A stretch of 64,000 nucleotides of DNA from Prasinococcaceae sp. CCMP 1430 (GCA_013416795.1 RQSC01000006.1:16341-80340), one strand, 5' to 3'. Counted from the stretch's first letter, positions 9,281 through 20,008 are shown. The notes: a model not told the origin generated them from the letters alone. A program made the numbers and translations.

Positions 9281-11519
9281 TCAGCAGCGGGAGAGCCGCT
9301 CGCGCGCGCGGTGCAGCGTCGCTCGTGGCCGCGCCTCACACGCGTTCCTCGCCACGCCAGCCGCTGCCAGCGCGCCAAGATCAGCCAGCGGCGCCAGTGT
9401 AGGGCGGCCGTGCGCGCACTGGAAGCACAACTTGGTGCCAGCTAGCGCGTCGAGAAGCCTCTGCGAGTCGCCCAGCGTGAGGGCATCGCCGAACATGACT
9501 GCCGAGCGACATGCGCGCGATGCTAGCAAGCGCACGACGGCCGGTGGAGGCGTAGTCGTCGCACCGCCAGTGGCATTCAGCACGCCCAGCCACTCGCACA
9601 GGTCAGACGCAGTGAGGAGTTCTCCGAGCACCAAAGGAAACGCCCAGAAGAGGAGGTCGCTCTCCTCCGCGCCAGCGCAGTACTGCGGGGTCGGAGCATC
9701 GCGCCAGTGCCAGCCCCAGGCGCGCACGGCCGCCGCGTGCTCATCCAGAGTGGACCGCTGCGATACCGAAAGGGTCACGGGGAGCGGCCTCGCGAGCGCT
9801 TCGGTCTGCGTGGCGTTTGAGGCTGGCAACACTCCCGCGCCCGGCCCGCTTGTGCGCACGGTATCTGCGCGCAGTGCCTCGACGCGAATGCGCTCATCCA
9901 CAGCGTGCTGGTCGGCCGCAAGGAGCAGCGCACCGCTCGGGGTGAAAGACACCGCCAATATGAACTTGCGGCCGACCTGGGCCAGGGCGCTTGCGCCTGC
10001 GAGCGCCGTGCGATCGATAGAGCCAGGAGCTGCGCCCTCGCAGACGTCGAAAGTGTCCATGACGCGCTCCGACGGCGCCGAAGGAAGCAGCAGGCCACCG
10101 CCGCTCGCCGCGGCGGTGTGGCAGCGCGCGCGCCCCAGCACTTCGTCAATTGCGGCCTGCGCGCTGGACATGCCAGACGGGTGCTTTGTCTGTTGCACCT
10201 CAGACGCGCCCAGCCCCTTGCGCTGGCGCCACTTGTCGAGCGTGAAACTTCCTCCGGCACCGATGCTGCTGGCACCAGCGCGCGCGCTGTCGGTGGTCAC
10301 CGTGCTGCTGTCGGCAATGGACGGCTGGCGCGCGTTGCCAAGCTTCGGCCGCTTCGGGGGTCTCAGTGCCGCGACGGAGGGCCGACTGGGCACGCGCGTC
10401 TGCTTCTGCAGCGCCTGTGGAGTCGGCGCAGGCGTCGGCGACGGTGCTCGCACGTGCCTGGCGTGCTCAGGCATCTGTGCCTTGCCGCTGGACGACGCCC
10501 ACATGTGGCGCTCCGGGAGATGGTCGTGCCACGCTCGCTGGACGGCTCCCCGCACGGCGGCGACGACGTCCTCTTCCTGTGCGAAGCTCGCACTCGCCCG
10601 CTCCAGCTCGCTACTCAGGGCAACGGCGTCGGGATCGCACTCCACATGCAGTACGAATGCGGCGTGCGTCACGGGCGGCGCGCGTCGATCCGACCGCGGC
10701 GGTGGCGCGAGGGTGGCTCGCGCGCGTTCCCACATGGAGAGCACGGTGGCCCCTACAGCCGAGTCACCGACGTGCCTGCCGTTCACGAAGACGTGCTGCG
10801 CTGTCCTCGACGACGAGCCGCCGGAAAGCGGGGAGACAAGCCCGTGAATGCGCACGGTCGCCGACGCCGCCGAACACTCGACCATGCCGGCAGCGACGGC
10901 GCCAAGGCACGCCGCCGCCGTCGAGGAGGCCGGCGCCCCGGCGCGGGTGCGCAGGACAATCCTTCCCCCGCGCGTGCTGTCGACGACTGTGAAGGACACA
11001 TTGGGATGCGCGAGCGCCGCGAGCGCGACCGCATCTCGCGCTGCATCCACCTCCTGGCGCTCGCGACGCCTTGCGGCGAGAGCACGCACAGGCGTGTTGC
11101 AGAAGAGGTCCCTCACCGTCACCGCCGTGCCTGCTGCGCGTCCACGCGGCGCTTGCGCGAGCGACAGCGTGCGGCCGCCCTTGACGACCTTGCGCCACGT
11201 CGTCCGAGCGCCGCGCCGCCGGCTCTCGATCTCGAGTAGCGACATGGACGCTAGCGCCCACAGCGCCTCGCCCCTGTGGCCTCGCACCCTCGCGCCGCGC
11301 GCGTCACGCAGTGCGGCCGTCGGCGCCGACGCCAGGCTGGCCGCGGCGCCCCGCGCGGAGCCGCGCCCCTTGGACGTCGCGCCCGCCGTTGCCAGCAGAC
11401 CGAAGTCGCCCTCGCCGATTCCCTCCCCGTCGTCCTCCACCCTCACCCACGTCGCCCCCTCGAGCGTGACGCGGACCGCCGCCGCGCGCGCGTCGGCCGC
11501 GTTGGCGCACAGCTCGGCG
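9281..11519 (-). CDS. MLH3: MLH3, MutL homologue with endonuclease motif (5' end lost)
   Basis: MLH3 pairs with MLH1 as MutL-gamma, nicking DNA in meiotic crossover formation and mismatch repair. GHKL ATPase motifs are visible: ELCANAADA (motif I), VRVEDDGEGI (II) and GHRGEALWALASM (III), then DLFCNTPVRA. The C-terminal half has the metal motif DQHAVDERIRVE, fitting DQHA(x)2E(x)4E, then ACRSAVMFGD and CFQCAHGRPTLAPL, which match MLH3 better than PMS1/PMS2. The linker is long and disordered. The frame ends abruptly at the n at 11520 before a 137-base G run, so roughly the first 30 residues, including the start of motif I, are missing. The protein ends in Cys. The gene is convergent with CDC45. 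Confidence 0.92.
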
Positions 11520-11658
<139 letters not shown>

Positions 11659-11855
11659 GGGGTGGGGCACACCGGCGCGCGGCGGCGGCGCGGCGGGGGC
11701 GGCGGGGGGTGTCGCCGCTGCGGAGCGGTCGTGTGCTCGTGTGTGTGTGTGCTCGTGTGTGTGTGTGTGTGTCCGGGGGTTTGGGTGGGTGGGAGGGGTG
11801 GCGGTGGTTGCGGTGGCGGTGGAAGGGTGTGACAGGGGGGAGAGGGGCCGCGGCC

Positions 11856-12549
11856 ATGGCGACGCACATCCGCGTGAAGCGCGAGAAGACCACGTACTTC
11901 TTGTCAACCGAGGCGGCCGAGACGGTGCTCGAGCTCAAGGAGAAGCTGCAGGTGCTGTGCGGCGTGTCCGTTGACAAGCAGAGGCTGCAGCTCGAGAACG
12001 GTTCGGTGCTGGAAGACGCCAGCACGGTGGGCGACCTCAAGTTGGAGACCGACTGCATCGTCGCGCTCACGTACGCAAAGGGTGCGCCGCGCGCCGCGCG
12101 CGCGCGGCGCATGCAAGGCGCCGCGCCGCGCGTTCGCGCCTCACTGCTGCGCGCGGTCGCGTGTCACACGAGCACCCGTGCGGTGCGCTCAGGCGATGGG
12201 TGAGCCGGTACCGAGCCTGCGCCCTCGCGCGCCACGCCTTGCGTTGGTCGTGCTCGTCGTGTGCTCTGGCAATCCTCGGCGCCCATCGGTCGCCACGCCG
12301 TACTGCACGCACTGCGGGAGAACGAGCAAATGCGCATGGCTGCTCGCTTTCCTGCAGTCTGCTGGCCGGTCCTGACATGTAGCGCTCCCTCCGACTCGCG
12401 CACTCCGCGGCGCTACTGGCTGTGCAGGGGATGAGTGGGAGAGCGTCAACATCGAGACGCTCGCGCCCGCCGAGGAGGGAGAGGAGGGCGACGAGCCTGT
12501 TGGCGAGGGCGCGCCCGAGGGCGACGAATCGGTCGAAGAGGGCGGGTGA
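11856..12549 (+). CDS. ELOB: Elongin B, ubiquitin-like adaptor subunit, two exons
   Basis: Exons 11856-12081 and 12428-12549 (intron 346 bases, GTGCGC...GTGCAG, phase 1) give 115 residues, against about 118 in animals. The ubiquitin-like fold is clear: MATHIRVKREKTTYFLST, ETVLELKEKLQ and DKQRLQLENGSVLED follow elongin B strand by strand. The second exon supplies the short tail DEWESVNIETLAP, matching the elongin B C-terminal segment after the fold, and then an acidic E/G-rich end. Elongin B binds elongin C in CUL2/CUL5 ubiquitin ligases and in the elongin elongation complex. The start lies just downstream of the poly-G artefact, so the promoter shared with MLH3 is not intact here. It is convergent with SEC22. 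Confidence 0.87.
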
Positions 12550-12668
12550 GGGCTCTGCTGCCGTGTAACAAAGATACATTCTGCGCGACGGCAGCGGTGA
12601 TGCGCACAATAGACGGGAGTATTATGCCGCGTGGTCGCACACGCGTGGATGTGTTTCGTATGCGCGCT

Positions 12669-13709
12669 CTACCCGATGCGCCGCCAGAGCATGATCGCCA
12701 CGATGAAGCAGACGATGGCCACCGGCATCCACTTGCGGATGAGCGCCTGCCTTGCGAGCGCGGCGGTCTTCCCGGCGTATTTCTTGCTCTCGGCAGAAAG
12801 CGACGCGCTCATAGCGCTCACCGCGTCCAGCTTCTCCCCCATGCCCAGGACCTCCTGTATATTGCGCGTGACAACGCTTTGGATATCGGCGAGGTCCTCG
12901 TTGAGCTTCGACAGGTTGCGTTGCGTGCGGGTGTCGGCGTACAATCGCTTGGTCTGCCAGTCCAGGCGGAGGTGTCAGCGCGCCATCGAGCGCTGCGACC
13001 TCACACACTGCAGCGCGACACAAAGTCTCACGGCGCTACTGCGCTGGCATCGTCGCGCGCCGGCGCACCTTTTGGATGAAGGTGTCGAACTTGATGAAGG
13101 CGTACGGCCTCGCGGCTTGCTCGACCTGCTGCCCACCGAAGAGCGTGTCGAACTCCCTCTGAAGCTCGTCGAGGTACTGGTACGCGAGCTTTTTGGGGTA
13201 AGCCTGCGCGGGGAGACGTGCGCGGCGCGGCGACGCGGGCGAGGCAGCGGGTTGGATGCGTGGGTGGGAGAAGGCGCGCGCACGCACAAACGCAAATCGT
13301 AGACTGTGTCAGCGCGGGCGGGAGTGACAGGGCGCGGCCGTGGCAGCTGCAGCGAGGGCTTGCTCCTCCACAGGCACGCGCCGACGGCAGGGCGGAGGGC
13401 GTGCTTGATCGAGAGCGGCCTTGGCGGAAGAGTCGCTGCCTGTGGCTGTGCGCTGGTGCGCGCGCTCACCTTCTCGCACAGCGCCACGAACACCACGCCC
13501 GACGCCACCAGGTAGTGGAAGCAGAAGGGCCCGCTCGCGTAGGACTGCCTGGGCTGGATTTGTGCGGGCGATTGCGCGGCGAGCTTCTTGAGCAGCGTCT
13601 TCACCTGCTGCTTGTACGGCTCGAGGTCCCGCGAGTTGCCTTCGGTGTCGAGGCCCTCGGCGAGCGGAAGACCGTCCCGCACGCGGGCGATCATTGTGAG
13701 CTTCACCAT
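12669..13709 (-). CDS. SEC22: SEC22 R-SNARE, three exons
   Basis: Exons on the minus strand are 13470-13709, 13069-13203 and 12669-12953, all phase 0, giving 219 residues (animal SEC22B is 215). SEC22 is the R-SNARE for traffic between the ER and Golgi. The N-terminal longin domain begins MVKLTMIARVRDGLPLA; exon 2 carries AYPKKLAYQYLDELQREF and FDTFIQK; exon 3 begins TKRLYADTRTQRNL and contains the SNARE helix with the zero-layer Arg in that segment or just after, SAESKKYAGKTAALARQALI, and the tail anchor PVAIVCFIVAIMLW. Donors are GTGAGC and GTGCGC, acceptors GCAG. The start codon at 13709 lies within about 10 bases of 28S rRNA sequence, so the true 5' flank seems to be missing. Confidence 0.95.
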
Positions 13710-13716
13710 GGCTGCC

Positions 13717-14038
13717 GCGGCGCCGGCGGGAGCCCCGGGAAGAGTTCTCTTTTCTTTTTAACAGCCTTCCATCCCTGAAATCGGTTTAGCCGGAGCAAGG
13801 GACCAGCGGCTGGGAAAGCACTGCACTTCTCGCAGTGTCCGGTGCGCTCCTGACGGCCCGTGAAAAACTGGAGGAGCGGATACCGATCTTGCCTGGTCGT
13901 ACTCATAACCGCATCAGGTCTCCAAGGTGAACAGCCTCTGGTCGATAGAACAATGTAGGTAAGGGAAGTCGGCAAAATAGATCCGTAACTTCGGGAAAAG
14001 GATTGGCTCTGAGGGTTGGGTGGAGGGGTCTAGCCCTG
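13717..14038 (+). rRNA. Internal fragment of nuclear 28S (LSU) rRNA
   Basis: From about 13717 the sequence follows a conserved part of eukaryotic LSU rRNA: GCCGGCGGGAGCCCCGGGAA, then GAGTTCTCTTTTCTTTTTAA, later GGTCGTACTCATAACCGCAT, CAGGTCTCCAAGGTGAACAG, GGGAAGTCGGCAAAATAGAT and CCGTAACTTCGGGAAAAGGA. It is lower in G+C than its surroundings. It stops at the n at 14039 just after GGCTCTGAGGGTTGGG. Only about 320 bases of the roughly 3.4 kb molecule are present and no 18S, 5.8S or spacer is seen. It is most simply a piece of an rDNA contig joined wrongly between SEC22 and SEC16, although an inserted rDNA fragment cannot be excluded. Confidence 0.93.
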
Positions 14039-14174
14039 NCGCTCGGCTTGCGCGCGGGGCCGGCCGATCTGTGGGGCCGATCTGCGGCCTTCGCCTGGCG
14101 GGGGAGGGAGGGCGCGGCGCCGAAGCCGCCGCGCTGACGCCGCAGCGCTGCCCACCCGCGCGCGCCACCCGCAG

Positions 14175-16994
14175 GGCAAGACGGTCGTCAAGGCCAAGCT
14201 GGGTGGGAGCAACAGCATGGTGTACGACGAGAAGGTGCGCGCGCGCAAGCCCGCGCGGCCGCGGCGGCGGCGGCGCGGACGCCAACGGGGCGTTTTCCGC
14301 GCCTGTTGAGCGCGCTCGCAGAGCCTGGCTGCGCCGCAGCCTCGTCGTCGAGCGGAGCGAAGCATCACGCGTACACAATGGCGACGCGTTCGAGGTGGCC
14401 CGCGCGCCAACTCTACGGGACGCGCGACGCTGCGGCGCCCCGCCCGCGTGCGCTGACGCGCCTGCTGCCGCTCGGCTCCGCAGCGCAAGATGTGGGTGGA
14501 GAAGGGCGCAAAGGGCGGCGGTGGCGACGCCGGCCCTAGCGACGACGACGCGTTGCCACCGCCACCGGTGCTCAAGCGCACATCATCCGCGCCCTCAACG
14601 TCTCCAACATCCCAGGGGGGCGACCACTCGTGGGGTGAGGCGGCCGGCAGCGCCAATGGGAACGGGAACGGGAGTGCCAGCGCCGGTCCGCCAAGCATGA
14701 CGTCGTCCGCGTCGTCTGGGAACATGTACCGCGCTGCCGGTGGTGCGGGGCGGCGGCCGCGATACGCAGCGTCGCCATTTGCGCCAAAGGCCGCGGGTGC
14801 CACAAACGCAACCGGGGGGCCGAATGCGCTGCTTCCTGGGAGCGCTTTCGCAGTTGGTGGCGGTGCCAAGCCGGGCGTTGCGCCACCGACTTTCTTCGTG
14901 CCGGGCCCGGCGGCCGCAGCCGAGGCGGACGCCGGGGCGGGCCCTGCGCCGACGCCTGTACCGGCCCCTGCGGCTTGGGCATCGACCGGGACTGCTGACG
15001 GCGACCAGCCCTACAGCAACGGAAACGGGTCGCTGGCGCGAGCGAGTGCCGGCGGCGAGCAGCCCATGGAGCCAACAGCAGCGCCCGAGACTGCGAGCGC
15101 TGTTGATGAGCAGCCAGCGCAATTCGAGCCGATAGTCGCACCTGAGACCCCCATGCAACAGCCTGTGGGGGGGCTCACGGCCAGCACGATCTCTGACTAC
15201 GATCTCGCCCAGATCCAGCAAGTCGCCAACTTGGTGGCCGATACCACCCCCAACAAAGCCGCGAGGGCGCGGTCCGCTCAGACGCACGCGTCGCAAGAGG
15301 CCGACAACGAGGTGGAGGGGGCGCAGGAAGACGGCCAGGCAGCTGAGCCATTCGAGGGCGTGGCGGACGGGGCCTCTGTTGCCGAGAGCACCGGAGCTGC
15401 GTCGCAGCTGGCCCAAGGATGGGCCGAATACTACACGGAGGAGGGGCACCTGTACTACTACAACGAACAGACGGGCGAATCCTCTTGGTACCCTCCGGAG
15501 GGGTTCCAGAGCCAGCAGACGCAGCAGTACAACAATGCAGCCTATGAGGAGGGCGGGGGGCAGCAGCAGGAGCAGCAGCAGGAGCAGCAGCAGGAGGAGC
15601 AAGGAGAGCAGGATCAACACCAGTACGACAACGCTGCCTTCGCGCCGTCGCCCGCGCAAGAGGAGGTTTCGGAGACGCTCGCGGGCGAGGCTGGCGTGGA
15701 GGTAGCCAATGCAAGCGTTGACGGGGGAGAGGAGACTGTGCAGGCAGGGCATGACTTGGAGCAGCAGGCGACTGCCCAAGTGCACGCCGACTCGACCGCG
15801 CGTGCGCCCGAGGAAGATGGCGCGGCGCACGTGCAAGGCGCGGTGGCAGGACAGCCTCGCGCGCGGCCGTTGACCGTCGACTTGTCCGAACAAGGAATGG
15901 GTCATATGGAGCAACAGCCTGGACCTCATGACGCGCACGGGCACTTCCCTCAGGTGGCTTTCACATCGCATCACAGCCGTGTGGACAGCAAGACCGAGAT
16001 GGCGATGGATTTCTTCGAGAGCTTGAGCCCGAATTCCCAGGCGAGGCACGCGTCTCGCGGCTACGTGGGCGAGGTGGGCGCCGTCGCTGCTGTCGGCGCA
16101 CTCGATGCGCCACAGGCCACGGTTGGTCAAGCAGCGGAGGAGACTGTCGATCCAGCCGCCGCACCCGCGGTTCCAGCTGTCACTGCGGATGCGCCAGCGG
16201 CGATGGTCGCACCTGCGGAGCATCAGGAGGCAGGCCAGGCTGATGTTGTCGCAGAGACGCCACCCGAGGATGGCGGGCCCGTTGCGGAGATGTCCGTCGG
16301 CGACGCCATCAACGCGCAAATCAGCGGCGCTGTCGGTTCAGCCCTCGATCCCCACGGAGTGGAGAGCGGCGCTCGCCGGCGGCTCGAGCTTGAGCAGCCG
16401 CTGCCTGCGCCTGCGCCTGCGGTGGCCACGGCAACGACTGCGCACGGTGCGGTCGACGAGCACGAAAGCCTCGCTGGTGCGGAGACGCGAGCCCGCGAGG
16501 CTGAGGCCCGTGCCGCAGCGCTCGAGGCGCAGGTGGCGGCGCTCAAGCTCGAGTGCGACACTCACATCAAGCTGTGTGCTGCGGCTGCGCGCGAGCGCGA
16601 TGATGCGCTGGCCGAGTGCGCCTCCGCGGCGGCGGCGGCGGCTGAGGCCGCCCGAGCTGAGACGCGTGCGGACGCTGACGAGGAGATGGAAGACCTGGTT
16701 GTGTGCCTCGGCCAGGAGGAGGAGAAAGTGTCTCGCCTTTCGGCAAAGCTTGCAGAGCTCGGCGTTGATGCGTACGAGCTCATCGCCGACCTCGACGTCA
16801 TCACTCCGTCAGATGCAGGCGACGGCGCCGATGAGGGCGTGGACGGCTCAGCTGATGTGCACCCCGGCACGGCCGAGGACGCGGCTGGCGTCGCCTCGCC
16901 GCTGACGCAAGCAATGTCCATGGCCGACGAGATCCCGGAGCCGCCCGCAGCGCTCCCGCTCCCGAACATGCCACCCGGCATGGTAGGGCCCTAA
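14175..16994 (+). CDS. SEC16: SEC16, ER exit-site scaffold, C-terminal part with WW domain (5' part missing)
   Basis: Exons 14175-14234 and 14484-16994 are visible, preceded by an intron that runs back to the n at 14039. The first exon reads GKTVVKAKLGGSNSMVYDEK and the second starts RKMWVEKGAKGGGG, which is the conserved region after the SEC16 ACE1/central domain. SEC16 organises COPII assembly at ER exit sites. The rest is long, Pro/Ala/Gly/Glu-rich and mostly disordered. It contains a WW domain (GWAEYYTEEGHLYYYNEQTG followed by ESSWYPPEG), a Gln-rich stretch (about 15555-15620) and a coiled coil near the C-terminus (ETRAREAEARAAALEAQVAA). It ends LPNMPPGMVGP. The large central domain and the N-terminus are not in the window because of the junction at 14039. 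Confidence 0.82.
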
Positions 16995-17073
16995 GGTGGC
17001 CTGGCTCGCTGTAATAATGACGTTGCGTTTTGGCTGCTTTTACTGGCGCAGCTGCGGCAGTGCGCGCTTGCGT

Positions 17074-17976
17074 TCACTCGAGCAGGGCACGTTTCTGCCC
17101 CGGGTGCTGCGGGAGAGGCTGCGCCTGTTGGCCCCAGTACGAGTGTCTGTGCGGGTCGTGTTGGCGTTTCGTGACTCTCGTTTGGGCCGAATCTCTGGCA
17201 GCGCCGAAAGCGTTGGCCGGGCGCTCCGCGAGCGTCGTCGCCTTTGGCGCTGAGGCCGCTGCCAGCGCCGCGGCGAAGCGCGCACGCCTCCCGGCCTCTG
17301 ATTCCGATTCCGGGGAGGGGTTGGTGGCTTCGACCTCCCCGCCCGTCTCGCTGGCCGAATCGGCGCTATCCGGCACAGGGTCCTCCTCGTCGGTCGTGGC
17401 GGGCGCCGATGCGCCGGGTTGTGCGGCCCGGGTGGGCGGAGGCGTGGTCATCGCGTCCATTGCCTCCTCGGCAGCAAACATCGACGACGTGATGCGCGCC
17501 AGGGTTTGCTCGAGCTCGAGCGCGCGCGCCTCCGCCGCATGGCGCAGGCGCCTCTCCTCGCGCAGCGCGTCCGACGTCCCCGTGAGAGGTGTCGCTGGCG
17601 TCGCGGGGGAGGCACCGCCGCCGGGCGTCGCTTGGACGCTCTCCCCGCCCCCACGCGCCTCCCCGCCCTGGCCGGGCGTTGCGGCCCGCTGGGCGCTCGG
17701 CGGGCCCTCGCTCATGCTTATTTCCCTTTCGAGGCGCATGCGCGCCGAGCGCTCCTCATCGAGCGCAGCCTCAGCCTCGGCGAGCTTCCGCCGCAGCTCG
17801 CCCGTGCGCGCGTGCATCTCCTCGAGCGCGCGCGCGGCCTGCTCGCCGGCGTCCTCGGTGCGGCGCAGGCGCTCGGCGCACGCAGAGTGACGCCCACAGG
17901 CGCCACGGCTGTGTGAATTCGAGAAAACAAGCCACGCCGCAGCGCGCGGGGATGCGCAGCGCAGCACCACCTGCAC
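17074..17976 (-). CDS. Coiled-coil protein, function unknown; 5' end uncertain
   Basis: The well-supported part is ERLRRTEDAGEQAARALEEM, RTGELRRKLAEAEAALDEER and a later ALREERRLRHAAEARALELE, both strong coiled coils, separated by a Gly/Pro/Thr-rich linker. The C-terminal third is acidic and Ser/Glu-rich and ends GQKRALLE. No known domain is recognised. Upstream of about 17890 the reading becomes unlike a protein and an intron is likely: a CACAG acceptor near 17910 could join to an exon near 17985-18070. That candidate exon is preceded by a TACTAAT branch-point-like motif at about 18085. The gene is convergent with SEC16 (79 bases apart) and downstream of a membrane-protein gene on the same strand. 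Confidence 0.55.
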   Translation of the reverse strand: MQVVLRCASPRAAAWLVFSNSHSRGACGRHSACAERLRRTEDAGEQAARALEEMHARTGELRRKLAEAEAALDEERSARMRLEREISMSEGPPSAQRAATPGQGGEARGGGESVQATPGGGASPATPATPLTGTSDALREERRLRHAAEARALELEQTLARITSSMFAAEEAMDAMTTPPPTRAAQPGASAPATTDEEDPVPDSADSASETGGEVEATNPSPESESEAGRRARFAAALAAASAPKATTLAERPANAFGAARDSAQTRVTKRQHDPHRHSYWGQQAQPLPQHPGQKRALLE

Positions 17977-18098
17977 ACACGTGGCTGGGGTCGCTGGAAG
18001 CTGTTGCGCACTGAGATGAAGGGGGTCGAGGGGGCAAAGGGCCCGGCGCTCGCCGCGTTGGCGCTGGGCCCTGACGATAAGTGAGTATTAGTACAGTA

Positions 18099-18620
18099 CT
18101 ATACATGCGCGTAGCGGTTCTTGCCGCCGCGGAAGCTGCCTGCAACACCCAGCCCCACGTCAGTGCCGAGTTCGACCTCCAAATCTGCGTCCACTACACC
18201 CTGGGCGTCGGCGTTGCCATCCCAGCCCTGCTCGCCCAGCTCGAGGCCATTGTCGCGCGTGTCGAAGCCTGCATTGGCTGACGTGCCGCCCGAGCTCGAG
18301 CCGGATGAAGGTCGTGTATTGTCATGCACTTGCCGCGCGACAAAGATGGCGCTCGTGACCACTGCAAGCACCACCAGGAGCACTATCACCGCACCAATCC
18401 ACGGCACGCCCCCCATGAGGGGGGGAGGCGGCGCAGGCATCGGAGGTGGCGCGGAATTCGCTGGTGAGGGGGGTGGTACTGGTGGCACGGCTGGCTCTGG
18501 CGGAGGCGGGAGCGATACTACACCGGCGGCGAGCGCCAGCGCGTGTGGGCAGGGCGTTGGCGCGAGCACGGCGAGAGCGGCGGCCGCCGCCGCGGCGCGC
18601 GCGGCGGCGGCCCCGCGCAT
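18099..18620 (-). CDS. Small type I membrane protein with proline-rich ectodomain
   Basis: From the Met at 18620 the protein is 173 residues. MRGAAAARAAAAAAALAVLA is a typical signal peptide; an upstream Met at 18686 would bury it, so I chose 18620. A Pro-rich segment (SLPPPPEPAVPPVPPPSPAN and more) follows, then the membrane helix IGAVIVLLVVLAVVTSAIFV near residues 90-110. The cytoplasmic tail is Ser/Gly- and Asp/Glu-rich and ends NRYAHV. The order (signal, short Pro-rich stalk, one helix, acidic tail) is common in algal surface proteins of unknown role. A telomere-like motif lies about 127 bases upstream of the start. Confidence 0.65.
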   Translation of the reverse strand: MRGAAAARAAAAAAALAVLAPTPCPHALALAAGVVSLPPPPEPAVPPVPPPSPANSAPPPMPAPPPPLMGGVPWIGAVIVLLVVLAVVTSAIFVARQVHDNTRPSSGSSSGGTSANAGFDTRDNGLELGEQGWDGNADAQGVVDADLEVELGTDVGLGVAGSFRGGKNRYAHV

Positions 18621-18746
18621 GGGGTTGACCGCGCGCAAGTCTGCTGCGTGTGGCGCAAGTGGTGTCCCTCGCGTATGCACACGCACGCACGGGGGGACGG
18701 CGCCGTACGCCCCCCAAGCCTGGACGTATCGAATTTTGCATGCGGA

Positions 18747-18758
18747 CCCTAACCCTAA
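18747..18758. promoter_or_regulatory. Two telomere-type repeat units (CCCTAA)2
   Basis: CCCTAACCCTAA followed by CT, in the short intergenic space between the membrane-protein start (18620) and the 3' end of the dynein light chain gene (18908). Two units are too few for a telomere remnant. Single telo-box-like motifs also occur at 631, 34809, 45147 and 50490, which suggests a promoter element, but that is inference. Confidence 0.4.
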
Positions 18759-18907
18759 CTGGGGAATTGCTGGCCCCGGGCGGCCAGCGCCCCATACTGT
18801 ACTTCATGGTTGTCCTTGCCGTACTTACTGTACACGCTACGAGCGCGCGCACGCAGCTGTGCCTTCGCGTCGCATGCGCCGCGCTCGCGTGCGCACAATG
18901 GCCGCGC

Positions 18908-19219
18908 TCAGCCCTTCCAGATGCAGGCGGCCGTCGTGCCCGCTGCATAGACGTAGAGCATGTTCTTGACCTCGTGCGTGACCTCGAACGCGAAGTTCTG
19001 TCCCACCACACAGTGCCACGGCGCGCCAAACTTCTTGTCCATCTGATCCTTGATAGACTTGGCGGCGAGCTCGTAGTTGTTGCCGTGTTTCTCGACGGCG
19101 CTGATGACGAACTCGACTGCCTCCACACGCATCTCCTCGATCATGTCGCTGTGCTTGACCAACGCGTACTTGGCCATCTTGAGGAAGGCCTCGCGATCAG
19201 CAGGAACGGTGTCCGCCAT
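18908..19219 (-). CDS. DNAL4: Dynein light chain, DNAL4-type
   Basis: An intron-free frame of 103 residues, the family's normal size. The sequence MAKYALVKHSDMIEEMRVEA, then NNYELAAKSIKDQMDKKFG, WHCVVGQNFAFEVTHEVKN and the last strand YVYAAGTTAACIWKG, follows the LC8-like fold. The HSDMxEEMRVE and THEVKNxLY blocks match axonemal light chain 4 more closely than cytoplasmic LC8. Such chains dimerise and hold dynein intermediate chains together. The start at 19219 is the first Met. With DNAAF3 and TCTEX1D2 in the same window it points to motile flagella. Confidence 0.9.
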   Translation of the reverse strand: MADTVPADREAFLKMAKYALVKHSDMIEEMRVEAVEFVISAVEKHGNNYELAAKSIKDQMDKKFGAPWHCVVGQNFAFEVTHEVKNMLYVYAAGTTAACIWKG

Positions 19220-20008
19220 GGTGGGCGGCGTCGGGACGTGTCAGGGATGGGATTTGTGCTACTCCCAGGCCTAAAAAGCTGAGCTCGCCGCTCGCACTCG
19301 CGTCCGACCCCGTGCGTGCACCGCCACGCCGCCGCGTGCCGCCGCTGCGCCAACCTCCGCCGCCGAGCAGCCGCGTGCGAGAGCGGGCGAGCGGGCGCAG
19401 GCGCGCCAGGCGAGCCCAGGGCGCGCCGCCTGCTCTGTCGCAGGGCGCCGCGCCGCACGCCTGCGCCGCAGCCGCGCTGTGGCACTGTCCAGCGCGGCGT
19501 CCCCTCTCCCTGGCGCGCCCAGTGCTTCTCCCCGTTCCGGCCCACGTGCGCACCCCGCATCCCCGCCCGGCCCACCTCCCCTCCCCGCTGGTCAGCGTGC
19601 CGCCAACGTGTATTCCGCCGAATCGTCCCTGCAGTTCGAATACATGCGTGCAAAACCAAAACCGCGGAGCCGCGCGTGAAATTGCCGCGATCCCCGGGGG
19701 AACCCGATTCGGAGCACAGCGGCCGGGGGGCCAGGGAACAGCGCCGGGCGGAAATGGCATGAGGGGAAAGGGGATAGGCCTTGCGCGGGGGAGGGGCGCA
19801 GCGCCGGCCGGCGCGCGTGCGCACTGGAAGGGCCTCTGGTGCCGGAGCGGGATGCACGCAGTGAGGTGTGGTGAGGCGGGCGGCGGGCCAAGGGCTGCCT
19901 CGCGGACAGCGTGGCTGAGCTCGTGTGGAGCTGAGGCGGCAGAGGTCGCGCAGGCGGCGGCCGCGCACCTCGGGCGTCGGAGGCGCACCGCGCGACGAAG
20001 GCGACGCC
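19220..20008. other. Divergent intergenic region between DNAL4 and the LRR gene
   Basis: About 790 bases between two divergent start codons. It is GC-rich with an AT-richer patch near 19600-19680. Open frames on both strands are Arg/Pro/Ala-rich and look non-coding. It should hold two promoters; a first non-coding exon for either gene is possible but not demonstrable. Confidence 0.5.

Noticed and set aside
9432-11239. Plus-strand frames of 444-471 residues
   Set aside because: They are antisense to MLH3, rich in Arg and Ser, and lack any conserved motif.
14600-16319. Minus-strand 574-residue frame
   Set aside because: It is antisense to SEC16, whose WW domain and conserved exons are on the plus strand; the Leu/Arg-rich product is a codon-bias shadow.
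18747-18758. Chromosome end or interstitial telomere
   Set aside because: Only two repeat units are present and normal genes continue on both sides.
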